From: Haliotispira sp965263485 | GTDB lineage: Bacteria > Spirochaetota > Spirochaetia > SP-2023 | Length of the DNA: 64,000 bases | Direction of reading: 5' to 3' | Assembly (NCBI GenBank): GCA_965263485.1 | Contig: CBDHHO010000001.1 | Span: 1-64,000, forward strand | In this document: in pieces, positions 8,575 through 15,983 of the stretch | How the letters are laid out: each line of letters starts with the position of its first letter | Position numbering within the stretch: the first letter of the stretch is position 1 | Notes under the pieces: model-generated | The model's database searches: none | What the model was told of the DNA's origin: nothing | Seen by the model: the letters and a program-made list of their open reading frames with translations, nothing else | Program-made: the position numbers and the translations under genes

Positions 8575-9330
8575 ATGCACTTCTTTCTGATCACCCTGAA
8601 AAACTCCCTAGTCTACCGTTCCGCCGCAGTCTTTCAAATCCTCGGTTCGGTGCTGTTGATCGCCATCAACATCTTCCTCTGGCGCCGCCTCTTTGAAGGC
8701 GATCCACAACAAATTGCCTACATGACGCGCTATGCCATTCTGGCCAACATTATCGCCCTGTTTTTCGCCACCGACATCGCCTACAATATCGGCACAAAGG
8801 TCGCCACTGGAGATCTGGCGGTAGATTTGATCAAGCCGGTCCATATTTTTGCCATGGAATGGCAGCGCTCGCTGGGCAATATGGCCTCCAAGTTCCTCCT
8901 CACTGGCCTGCCGGTGATCTTGGTGTATATTCACTTCCTCGGCGGCAGCTACCACCATATACTCTTGGCCCTGCTCGCTGTAGTCCTGGCCCACGTGCTG
9001 CAAATATTGATCTACAGTCTGCTGGGCTTCCTAGCCTTTGTGCTGATCGAAATCTGGCCCTTTGGCCGCTTTCTGGATGACTCCATCCGTCTGTTCTCCG
9101 GAGCCTTTATCCCGCTGTCCCTGCTGCCTTACCCGATTGACGCCATTGCGCGGGCCCTGCCATTTCGCTTTCTGTATTCCTTTCCCCTGATGCTGCTCTT
9201 CGGCGATATTCAAGTCGCAGAAATCGGCTCCAATTTCGCCCTGATGCTGCTCTGGATTGGTATCTTCGCGGCCTTAAATCTGCTGACCTTTCGCTCTGCA
9301 GTCCGCAGGCTGGCCCTGCAGGGAGGATAA
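8575..9330 (+). CDS. ABC-2 type exporter permease subunit 1
   Basis: The 251-residue protein has about six hydrophobic segments and fits the ABC2_membrane_6 (DUF990) permease type. After an amino-terminal membrane segment comes a short cytoplasmic loop (GTKVATGDLAVDLIKPVHIF) characteristic of this group. The downstream partner has the same loop (ITSGNLDSYLIRPIGLI). Two such permeases plus one ATPase usually form an exporter. It starts three bases after the AT-rich gene but has much higher GC, so the exporter module may have a separate origin from the biosynthetic genes. It probably exports the pathway product or confers self-protection. Confidence 0.8.
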   Translation: MHFFLITLKNSLVYRSAAVFQILGSVLLIAINIFLWRRLFEGDPQQIAYMTRYAILANIIALFFATDIAYNIGTKVATGDLAVDLIKPVHIFAMEWQRSLGNMASKFLLTGLPVILVYIHFLGGSYHHILLALLAVVLAHVLQILIYSLLGFLAFVLIEIWPFGRFLDDSIRLFSGAFIPLSLLPYPIDAIARALPFRFLYSFPLMLLFGDIQVAEIGSNFALMLLWIGIFAALNLLTFRSAVRRLALQGG

Positions 9331-9332
9331 AG

Positions 9333-10133
9333 ATGAACTTCCTCAGGCTATACGGCTCCTATGTCGCTATGTACCTCAAGGCCCGGATGGAATATCGCTT
9401 TAGCTTTTTCTCCGGCATCTCGGCCAACTTCTACTGCTACTTTATCACCTATGCCACCTTCTGGACCATCGTAAAGAAATTCGGCAACTTGGCCGGCTGG
9501 GGCTTTGCAGACTTGACTCTGCTCTACGGCCTCAACCTGCTGACCTATTCCCTGGCAGCTGTATTTTTCTGGTATACCGTCTTCCACCTCGAAGAGGAAA
9601 TCACCAGCGGCAATCTCGACAGCTACCTGATCCGGCCCATCGGCCTGATCCAGCAGATGGTCTGCCGCCGCTTCGGCGACACTTTCCTCGGCCAGATTGT
9701 GGTAACTCTGTTGTTTTTGATTCTGACCTTGGGCAAGATCAGCTACCAGCTCACGCCCTGGTCCGTGCTCTATCTGATTCTGGTGATCATCAGCGGCGTG
9801 CTGGCTCAGGGCGGCGCGATGATCCTCTTTGGCAGCCTGAGCTTCTGGATGCTGCGCTCCATGTCCCTAGCCCGGATCCTCTACTACGACATCCGCAGAT
9901 TTGTCCACTACCCATTGAGCATCTTTCCCGGCTTTATCCGCATTTTGCTGACTTACGCTCTGCCCTATGCATTAATCAACTACTACCCGAGTTTACTGAT
10001 CTTGAACAAGGTACAAACAGCAGAAGAATTTGCGCTCAGCCTGGCCAGCCCCCTCTTCGGCATCGGCCTCTTTACCTTTTCCATCTATCTATTCAAGCGG
10101 GGCCTAAAAAGGTATTCGGGCAGCGGGAGCTGA
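9333..10133 (+). CDS. ABC-2 type exporter permease subunit 2
   Basis: The 266-residue product is the second half of the permease pair. It has six predicted hydrophobic segments and the family loop EEITSGNLDSYLIRPIGL after the second segment. GGAGGA lies just before the ATG, two bases after the previous stop, so translation is coupled. The protein is inner-membrane. Its sequence is clearly related to, but not a recent duplicate of, the preceding permease. Confidence 0.8.
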   Translation: MNFLRLYGSYVAMYLKARMEYRFSFFSGISANFYCYFITYATFWTIVKKFGNLAGWGFADLTLLYGLNLLTYSLAAVFFWYTVFHLEEEITSGNLDSYLIRPIGLIQQMVCRRFGDTFLGQIVVTLLFLILTLGKISYQLTPWSVLYLILVIISGVLAQGGAMILFGSLSFWMLRSMSLARILYYDIRRFVHYPLSIFPGFIRILLTYALPYALINYYPSLLILNKVQTAEEFALSLASPLFGIGLFTFSIYLFKRGLKRYSGSGS

Positions 10134-10144
10134 GGAGGACGGAT

Positions 10145-11155
10145 ATGGACGCAGGTCCAATTAGCCCAATCATCAGGGCCGAAAACCTGGGCAAGGACTA
10201 CAAAGTCGCCAAGCGGGAGGGCAGCTTTCTACGTTACCTCTTTGCCCGCAGCTACAGCACTGTAGAGGCCGTTCGGGGCATCAGCTTTTCCATTGACCGG
10301 GGCGAGATGGTGGCCTTTGTCGGCCCCAACGGTGCCGGCAAATCGACCGCGATCAAGATGCTGGTCGGCATCCTCGCGCCTTCTCTTGGCAGCGTAAAAG
10401 TCTTTGGCCGCGACCCCTTTGTCAGCCGCCGCAAAAATGCCTTTCTCCTCGGCGTGGTCTTTGGCCAGCGCTCCCAGCTCTGGTGGGATCTGCCAATTGG
10501 CGATACCTTTGCCCTGTTGAAGAAAATCTACAAGGTCGAAAACGCCACCTACGAAAAGAACATCGCCCTATTCCAAGAATACCTAGGCACAGCGGAATTC
10601 TGGGGGCAGCCAGTTCGCCAGCTCAGCCTAGGCCAGCGCATGAGGGCCGAAATCGCCGCCGCCCTGCTGCACGAACCCCAGCTCCTGCTCCTTGACGAGC
10701 CGACCATCGGCTTGGATGTGGTGGCCAAGCGCCAGATCCGCGAATTCATCAAGCTGCTGAACAAAGAAAAACAGTGCACCGTCCTGCTGACCACCCACGA
10801 CATGCGCGATGTCGAAGAAATTTGTGAGCGCATCATCATTATCGATCACGGCAAACTGCTCAGCGACAGCCCGATGGCTGAGCTGAAGTCGAAGTACAAT
10901 CAAAACTGCGTGCTCGAAGTCAGCTTTGAGCGCCCGCCCAAGCCCTTTGCGCGTTCTGCGTTCTTTTCCGCCGGCCAGATCAAAGTCAGCAGCCTGGATG
11001 AGCTGCGCTGGAAGCTGGAATTTGAGCGCAGAAACTTCAGCGTCGGCAGGGTTCTGGAGGAGCTCGCAGGCTGCGGCCCCCTCAGCGATATCGCCGTAGG
11101 GGAAGAGCCGATTGAAGATATCATCTGCGATATTTACACGGGCTCTGAGGGCTAA
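10145..11155 (+). CDS. ABC exporter ATP-binding protein
   Basis: The 336-residue ATPase carries Walker A (GPNGAGKSTAIK), the signature region (RQLSLGQRMRAE), Walker B (LLLLDEPTIGLD) and the switch histidine (LLTTHDMRD). A carboxyl extension of roughly 100 residues is typical of DrrA/NatA-like drug or polymer exporters. AGGAGG precedes the ATG, 11 bases after the second permease. It energises the two permeases upstream and closes the operon. The final part of the gene is followed by a weak hairpin and then the convergent hepT gene. Confidence 0.88.
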   Translation: MDAGPISPIIRAENLGKDYKVAKREGSFLRYLFARSYSTVEAVRGISFSIDRGEMVAFVGPNGAGKSTAIKMLVGILAPSLGSVKVFGRDPFVSRRKNAFLLGVVFGQRSQLWWDLPIGDTFALLKKIYKVENATYEKNIALFQEYLGTAEFWGQPVRQLSLGQRMRAEIAAALLHEPQLLLLDEPTIGLDVVAKRQIREFIKLLNKEKQCTVLLTTHDMRDVEEICERIIIIDHGKLLSDSPMAELKSKYNQNCVLEVSFERPPKPFARSAFFSAGQIKVSSLDELRWKLEFERRNFSVGRVLEELAGCGPLSDIAVGEEPIEDIICDIYTGSEG

Positions 11156-11192
11156 AAATCTGTTTAAAGGGTATCCGAAATAAAAGAGGGAG

Positions 11193-11216
11193 AAAGCAAA
11201 GAAACGCTTTGTTTTC
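11193..11216 (+). terminator. Weak hairpin between convergent operons
   Basis: AAAGC and GCTTT can pair around an eight-base loop, followed by TGTTTT. It lies between the ABC ATPase stop and the convergent hepT stop. The stem is short, so intrinsic termination is only a possibility. Confidence 0.3.
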
Positions 11217-11222
11217 AAACAC

Positions 11223-11648
11223 TCATCCAAGATTTTCTTTTTGATCCTTTGCCAGGATTACTTGCGAGTAACATAAAAAATCTTGAAGGGAGTTCTCAAT
11301 AATATTTATAACAATAGGGATTTGCAGCTCCTGGTATTCATGTACCGCAATATTGCGGAAACCTGTCATACGCTGAAGCTGAAGCGACAAATCGCAAGAA
11401 ATCCAAGCAGATTTTTCTAAGATTTGAAACACATTCCGGGAGCTTTGGGGAAGGCCGAGACGATACTTGCGAATGATATGCTGCCCCATATCCAGAGTGG
11501 CCTCACAAGCCCGTTGGATGTTTAAAATCGCCGCATCCTGTCTGGTGTAGCTCTGCTCAAACGCTCCCTTGTCCTGGTATTCTTCCCGCACTCTTCGCAC
11601 ACAACGTTCTATACTCGCCGCTTTGTTCAATAACACATCATCAACCAT
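11223..11648 (-). CDS. hepT: HepT-like RNase toxin
   Basis: This all-helical DUF86/HepT protein of about 141 residues has the catalytic R-x4-H-x-Y motif as RNIAVHEY. HepT toxins act on RNA or tRNA and are neutralised by the MntA nucleotidyltransferase, which AMPylates the toxin next to this motif. I chose the ATG at 11648, which overlaps the mntA stop by eight bases, over an upstream in-frame start at 11669 because tight overlap is usual for these pairs. It converges on the ABC exporter gene. Confidence 0.85.
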   Translation of the reverse strand: MVDDVLLNKAASIERCVRRVREEYQDKGAFEQSYTRQDAAILNIQRACEATLDMGQHIIRKYRLGLPQSSRNVFQILEKSAWISCDLSLQLQRMTGFRNIAVHEYQELQIPIVINIIENSLQDFLCYSQVILAKDQKENLG

Positions 11649-12054
11649 AAATTTTCCCGGTTTGCTCAATGTCTGCCAGTAATTCGCTGCGGGCTTTGTC
11701 TAAATGTAACTTCTCACTGAGAACCGCTGCCTCATACAAGCCCGCCTGCTCATCCAAGTGCCAAAGCCGCTTCCCCTTCATAAGGATCTGATACTGCATT
11801 ACCGTACTGGCCCTGCGGAAGTCCAATAGATCCACATCACAAGCGGACAAGTTCGCCAGCTGCCCACTGAGTTTCCAAAGTAAAGTTGGAGACTCGACAT
11901 AGCCTTCTACCAAAACCGCTAAATCAAGATCACTGTCCCAATTCGAGCCCTCTTGAATTCTGCTGCCAAAGGCATAAATTGCCAGTAAGCCTTCAAAAGA
12001 TTCCCGAAGTAACTGGCAAATTTCTCCAAGGGTTTCTTCTCTAAAAATTCCCAC
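11641..12054 (-). CDS. mntA: MntA-like nucleotidyltransferase antitoxin
   Basis: The 137-residue protein has the minimal nucleotidyltransferase signature G-S-x10-D-x-D: Gly30-Ser31, then Asp42 and Asp44, in FGSRIQEGSNWDSDLDLAVL. MntA antitoxins of the type VII HepT/MntA system add AMP groups to HepT. The start is a GTG at 12054 without a strong ribosome site. The frame stays open upstream to about 12150 without an ATG, so the true start is uncertain. The pair lies between the exporter operon and a decayed nuclease gene, inside the segment bracketed by Rpn copies, and could stabilise that segment. Confidence 0.8.
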   Translation of the reverse strand: MGIFREETLGEICQLLRESFEGLLAIYAFGSRIQEGSNWDSDLDLAVLVEGYVESPTLLWKLSGQLANLSACDVDLLDFRRASTVMQYQILMKGKRLWHLDEQAGLYEAAVLSEKLHLDKARSELLADIEQTGKIYG

Positions 12055-12454
12055 GACCCGATTGTAATGGAAAGGCGCATGGCCGCCCAGAGCCGTATTC
12101 TCCCGCCTCGCAGTAATACCATCGGTGCAGAGGGACGAGAAAAGGCAACTTCAAGTTAATTGAATATGCCGGAGAACACGGGCGATTTATCCAATTTTTA
12201 TCAGATATTTGAGGAACAAGCCCTCTCTACGGAAAAATCCAAAAATACAGAAAAAAAACTTCCACCAGGAGGAGACATCAGGTAGATTCGTTCAGGTAAA
12301 GTGCTGAAATCAGGATAAAGTGCAAGGGCACAGTCCAAAGGAAAGTAACCCATGACCATCAAAATGAACTACGGGCAGTAATGTCTTGAGGGTTCATAGC
12401 CTGCTTTTCTTTATTTTGATGAAGAGTTATAATGGATACAAGTAGTCTATTTCA
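12055..12454. other. Intergenic region upstream of mntA and the broken nuclease gene
   Basis: No convincing gene. A 39-codon frame from ATG 12166 has no recognisable product. A TATAAT box at 12428-12433 sits 22 bases before the ATG at 12455 but lacks a good -35 partner. The motif CTCTAAAAATTCCC at 12038-12051, inside the start of mntA, resembles a miniature-element end and may be coincidental. Confidence 0.4.
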
Positions 12455-13342
12455 ATGATTGCTCTTGAAAATCTCATTGAAAGGAATTCTAAAGTGGACA
12501 AAAAGAAAAGTAAGGACAAAGATAAAGACTTGCATGGAGCTTTTTCCACCGCTTCTGCACATGCAACGGAAACGAAAACTCAATGGACTAAGTATCCTCA
12601 TAAAACTGGGCATGGGTTCAGTGCTGAGGATGCGAATGCTATCCATGACGAGCTTTCAGGTAAGAAAGTTGATCGAGTAGGATCCGAAAATATAAAGGGT
12701 GGAGCAGATAGGATTTCCAATGGAACTCTTATCCAGACTAAATACTATCAGAGTGCAAGGGGATCCGTTGATAGTGCATTCAGTAATAATGGAAATGGGA
12801 ATTATCAATATGAAGGACAAGTATTGGAAGTTCCCAAGGATCAATATTCTAAAGCTGTTGAACGAATGCAGGAGAAAATTAAAGAAGGAAAAGTGCCTGG
12901 CGTTTCTGATCCAGACAAAGCGCGTGAATTGGTAAAAGAAGGGAATATGACCTATTTGCAGGCTAAAAATATTGCGAAAGCTGGAAATATTGATTCTATA
13001 AAATTTGATATACAGACACAGGCTGTTGTTACGGGTATTAGTGCTGGCTTAAGTTTTGTCGTTTCTTTCGCACAATCTGTTTGAGATGGGGAAGAGCCTA
13101 AAATTGCATTGCAACAGGCTGTTTTTACAGGACTTAGAACCGGGGCTATTGCCTTGACGTGCGGTGTGGCTACTCAACAATTTTTGAGAACACAATTGGG
13201 TAGGAATTTTGCTGCTGTTTCGTCTCGATATTCAAAACAGGCTATAGATGCTTTATATACAACACCTACAGGGAAAGTACTAATTGAAGGGACCTCTAAA
13301 AATTCGCTCTTCCTGCGAAGCTATTTTGGAGCGAGGAAGTGA
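12455..13342 (+). pseudogene. Broken nuclease-like protein with glycine/alanine-rich membrane tail
   Basis: The frame reads 209 codons to a TGA at 13082-13084 and then continues in the same frame for 85 codons with matching character (KIALQQAVFTGLRTGAIAL). A single nonsense change has therefore split one gene. The amino part contains GHGFSAEDANAIHDEL and GADRISNGTLIQTKYY, whose D and Q-x-K resemble a PD-(D/E)XK nuclease core. The later part alternates hydrophobic segments with glycine and alanine. The end is cut at 13289, where the frame runs into a miniature-element end (GTSKNSLFL is encoded by it). I know similar proteins from other bacteria only as uncharacterised. Confidence 0.6.
13289..13306 (+). 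repeat. Miniature-element end fused to the broken gene
   Basis: GGGACCTCTAAAAATTCG matches the terminal repeat of the 221-bp elements, without the usual fourth-position base. No matching right end was found before the Rpn copy, so this is a solo or truncated end. It marks where the nuclease-like gene was truncated. Confidence 0.6.
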
Positions 13343-13377
13343 GCCCGAGGCATACTTTGTTGTATACTCCCATGCTG

Positions 13378-14718
13378 CACCAGCTCGCCATTTTTTTATT
13401 GCGCTGTACGGACAAAACAGCTATATTGAAGCTATGGCAAGTTGCGACAGCGCGTACAAATACCTGTTCTCGAACCCAGCAATCCTGTGCAAACTCATCC
13501 ACGCCTTCGTTGAGGAGGATTTTAGCGCCAAAATCCAGCCCGACAGCCTGCACAAACTCGACCCGTCCCACCTCTCTGCCACGCTCCAGCAGCGCGAATC
13601 GGACCTGCTTTACGAGGTGCGCTTGGACAATCAAACAGCCTATCTGTATATCCTGCTCGAATTCCAGTCCACAGCCCCCAAGCATATGGCCATCCGCCTG
13701 CTCAGCTATATATCCCTGTTTTACGAACGCCTCATCAAGGAAGGCAAAAACAGCAAAGGCAAGTTGCCCCCGGTATTTCCATTGGTGCTCTACAACGGAG
13801 ACCGCCCTTGGAATGCGCCCCGCAGCACCAGCGAACTGATCAGCAGCAACGAAATACCCGCAAAATACCTACCCCACTTTCAATATGCTCTCATTGACGA
13901 GAAGCGCATCCCCGACGAGAAAATCCACAAGCTGCACAACCTTATCAGCGCGGTGATTTGTGCCGAGAAATACGGCAGACCAGGGGAGTGGGAAGCGCGA
14001 ATCCCGCAAATCATAGAATTCCTGCGCGATGAACCCGGGCCCGAAATCACCATTTTCAGGCGCTGGATTGCCTTGCTGTTTGGCGAAGGCATGAACGAAT
14101 CAGAATACAATCAAATCACCGCACCAGAGGAGGTACAGAAGATGTTGGCAACACTGGCAGAAGATCTAAAAGCTGAGGGCAGACAAGAAGGCGAAAAACT
14201 GGGCATGCAGAAAGGTTGGGAAGAAGGCGAAAAACTGGGCATGCAGAAAGGTTGGGAAGAAGGCGAAAAACTGGGCATGCAGAAAGGTTGGGAAGAAGGT
14301 GAAAAACTGGGCATGCGGAAAGGACGGGAAGAAGGCCGGGAAGAAGGTGAAAAACTGGGCATGCGGAAAGGACGGGAAGAAGGCCGGGAAGAAGGTGAAA
14401 AACTAGGCATGCGGAAAGGACGGGAAGAAGGACGGGAAGAAGGCCGGGAAGAAGAACGGCGTGAAGCTGCCCGGAAAATGAAAGAATCCGGGCTGTCGAT
14501 TGAGCAGATTGCAAGGTTTACCGGCCTGAGCCACCGCGAAATTACCGGGCTCTGATGCCGGGCTGGGCGCAATTGTCAAGGACGGCTCCCCAAGAAAAGC
14601 CAATTTTTAGGGATTTTCCTGCAATTTCTCTTGCCCTCCGTCGGAAAAGAGTATATTCTTTGAGAAGAACAAGCTATTTTATAACCCTATTTCATCTTTT
14701 ATTAAAACCATTCCGACC
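13378..14718 (+). mobile_element. Rpn nuclease element, copy 2
   Basis: This is the inverted partner of 1048-2349. Homology starts in the CACCAGCTCGCC motif about 55 bases before the gene and continues about 160 bases past its stop, ending at AAAACCATTCCGACCTT. The interior differs mainly by extra repeat units. The two inverted copies enclose the accessory operon, the HepT/MntA pair and the broken nuclease gene, like the arms of a composite element. Typical composite-transposon end sequences and target duplications were not identified. Confidence 0.8.
13434..14555 (+). CDS. Rpn-family nuclease, copy with expanded repeat
   Basis: The product is 373 residues from the ATG at 13434; an upstream in-frame extension exists but is not shared with copy 1. 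The core residues are Asp57 (ESDLLYEVR) and Glu76-x-Gln78 (LLEFQS). Between the core and the terminal helix-turn-helix-like segment are six GEKLGM units. The first three are followed by QKGWEE and the last three by RKGREEGREE. Copy 1 has three such units. The array probably forms a charged helix or coiled coil, and its DNA is a tandem repeat able to expand or contract by slippage. The function is that of the Rpn endonuclease family. Confidence 0.85.
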   Translation: MASCDSAYKYLFSNPAILCKLIHAFVEEDFSAKIQPDSLHKLDPSHLSATLQQRESDLLYEVRLDNQTAYLYILLEFQSTAPKHMAIRLLSYISLFYERLIKEGKNSKGKLPPVFPLVLYNGDRPWNAPRSTSELISSNEIPAKYLPHFQYALIDEKRIPDEKIHKLHNLISAVICAEKYGRPGEWEARIPQIIEFLRDEPGPEITIFRRWIALLFGEGMNESEYNQITAPEEVQKMLATLAEDLKAEGRQEGEKLGMQKGWEEGEKLGMQKGWEEGEKLGMQKGWEEGEKLGMRKGREEGREEGEKLGMRKGREEGREEGEKLGMRKGREEGREEGREEERREAARKMKESGLSIEQIARFTGLSHREITGL

Positions 14719-14894
14719 TTGGCCGGAACATCATCTTTATGCATTGTTTTGCATAATAATACCAAGGAGTATTGCACAATGGAACACAAGTTCAGTAAAA
14801 TTCGCTCATCGCTCATCGCTCATCGCTCATCGCTCATCGCTCATCGAAAAAATTAAAATTATATAGCAGGGAAAACTATTTTTTTGCGGCCTTT
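14719..14894. other. Intergenic with GCTCATC heptamer array
   Basis: The only structure seen is a perfect tandem array of the heptamer GCTCATC (about six copies, 14804-14846), just upstream of the lipoprotein gene. A short frame from ATG 14779 reads through the array and stops at 14855; I do not consider it a gene. Length variation of the array could alter spacing upstream of the lipoprotein. Confidence 0.5.
14804..14846. repeat. Tandem heptamer repeat GCTCATC
   Basis: About six perfect consecutive copies. Such short arrays are prone to slipped-strand mispairing. It ends about 50 bases upstream of the lipoprotein start. Confidence 0.85.
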
Positions 14895-15512
14895 TTGCGC
14901 CCATTTGCCCTCCTTCTCTTTTTGGCCCTTCTGCTCGGCTGCGACCCGCCCGGCGGATCCGGCGGAGGCTCTGCCCAAAACCCTCCCGCCCCGCCGCCGT
15001 TCGCATGGGCCGGGGACTACATCATCACCAACAGCAACAAGATTGTCGTTCCTCAGAACTATGGAAACTATTTCGCAGGTGGACATACTTATTCTGCCCA
15101 TTCCGTGTACTTGGGGACCTTGCATGTCAGTGCCGACGGCAGTGCAAGTATAGCCAGCATTGAGGCAGATCGTCTGGCTTCGAGGGCCAGCCACCGCATA
15201 GATTTTGGGGCCAGGGGGCAGGATCCCGATAATCCCCCCGCAAGTATTGCGGAAACGGCGTACAATCTGACCATTGTTGATTTAAATGACGGGGGAATAA
15301 TTTATACATCTAAGGTACCGGCATCGTATGAACGTATTCGCCATAATCTAAGACTGGTATTTAAGACGCCTCCCGGAAGGGCCGGTATCTGGTTGGAGAT
15401 CCCGGCTGGAACTTCCGCCTCCGCTCCCTGGACTTCAGGGTCTACGCTTATACTCGCTAATGTTCCCACGGAAGAGTCTCAGGTTACGTTGCAGCGGAAA
15501 AGCAACGATTGA
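14895..15512 (+). CDS. Putative lipoprotein, unknown function
   Basis: The 205-residue product begins MRPFALLLFLALLLGCDPPGG, a clean lipoprotein signal with lipobox LLGC (Cys16). A glycine/proline-rich linker follows, then a domain without recognised family that looks beta-rich (YIITNSNKIVVPQNYG, NLTIVDLNDGGIIYTSK). The start is a TTG at 14895. An alternative TTG at 14884 is in another frame, and there is no in-frame ATG upstream. The ribosome site (AGCAGGGA) is rather distant, so translation may be weak or the start misjudged. It is followed by a good intrinsic terminator. Confidence 0.6.
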   Translation: MRPFALLLFLALLLGCDPPGGSGGGSAQNPPAPPPFAWAGDYIITNSNKIVVPQNYGNYFAGGHTYSAHSVYLGTLHVSADGSASIASIEADRLASRASHRIDFGARGQDPDNPPASIAETAYNLTIVDLNDGGIIYTSKVPASYERIRHNLRLVFKTPPGRAGIWLEIPAGTSASAPWTSGSTLILANVPTEESQVTLQRKSND

Positions 15513-15525
15513 TTGTTGGGTCGAA

Positions 15526-15572
15526 TGTCCGGCTCTGAACCCCCGGACACGGAAGGGTATCCGGTTTTTTTT
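15526..15572 (+). terminator. Rho-independent terminator after the lipoprotein
   Basis: TGTCCGG pairs with CCGGACA, and a second overlapping stem CCGGA/TCCGG is followed directly by eight T residues (15565-15572). Its position 14 bases after the stop fits termination of the lipoprotein transcript. Confidence 0.65.
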
Positions 15573-15602
15573 GCATTCAGCCAGATGCTCGCTCATTGAG
15601 GG

Positions 15603-15818
15603 GCTGCGCCAGCTCGCAAAAGAGGAAGGTCGGGCCTTGGCTGCGCACGGCCCTCCCCTGGTTCTCCCATGCTGCGCCAGCTCGCAGAAATGAGGGTCGG
15701 GCCTTGGCTGCGCATGGCCCTCCCCTGGTTCTCCCATGCTGCGCCAGCTCGCAAAAGAGGATGGTCGGGCCTGGCTGCGCACGGCCCTCCCCATTTCTCC
15801 CATGCTGCGCCAGCTCGC
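15603..15818. repeat. Tandem 66-68 bp repeat containing GCTGCGCCAGCTCGCA
   Basis: Three full units start at 15603, 15671 and 15738, and a partial one at 15804. Each begins GCTGCGCCAGCTCGC and contains GGTCGGGCC...CTGCGCACGGCCC, able to fold as a hairpin. The same motif occurs singly near 1195-1235, 2340, 2470 and 13375, usually beside Rpn or miniature elements. It behaves as a REP-like dispersed repeat with local tandem expansion. No gene is seen in the region 15513-15983. Confidence 0.75.
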
Positions 15819-15868
15819 ATGGGAGCGCTGGTACAATTATATAATTCTCGCAGAAAGCGATACCATTT

Positions 15869-15898
15869 TGGGAGGTTCCCTAAGTGGAGAACCTCCCA
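15869..15898 (+). promoter_or_regulatory. Perfect 10-bp hairpin upstream of argD
   Basis: TGGGAGGTTC and GAACCTCCCA form a perfect stem with a ten-base loop. No T-run follows, so it is not a typical terminator. The arms vaguely resemble the miniature-element end (GGTTCCC), so it may be a remnant. Confidence 0.5.
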
Positions 15899-15915
15899 CT
15901 TTCCGTCCAAACTTG

Positions 15916-15943
15916 TTGTTGTGCCGTTCCATCCCCGTATAAT
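15916..15943 (+). promoter_or_regulatory. Candidate argD promoter
   Basis: TTGTTG at 15916-15921 and a perfect TATAAT at 15938-15943 are separated by 16 bases. The -10 box ends 40 bases before the argD start codon. Confidence 0.5.
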
Positions 15944-15983
15944 CTGCGTCCAAATCCTTTCATTTCGCTTTTGAGGAGGGCCT

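Noticed and set aside
10628..11230. 200-codon minus-strand frame opposite the ABC ATPase
   Set aside because: The sense strand encodes all ABC motifs; the antisense frame has no family features.
12166..12285. 39-codon open frame upstream of the broken nuclease gene
   Set aside because: No ribosome site of note, no recognisable product and composition like non-coding DNA.
13082..13084. In-frame TGA as selenocysteine codon
   Set aside because: No SECIS-like hairpin directly downstream and no redox motif around the codon; a nonsense mutation is simpler.
14779..14857. Short frame reading through the GCTCATC array
   Set aside because: Its translation is just the repeat (SSLIAHR units), without conserved sequence or a good ribosome site.
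15603..15818. Possible CRISPR array
   Set aside because: The units are nearly identical over their whole length with no unique spacers, and no cas gene is present.
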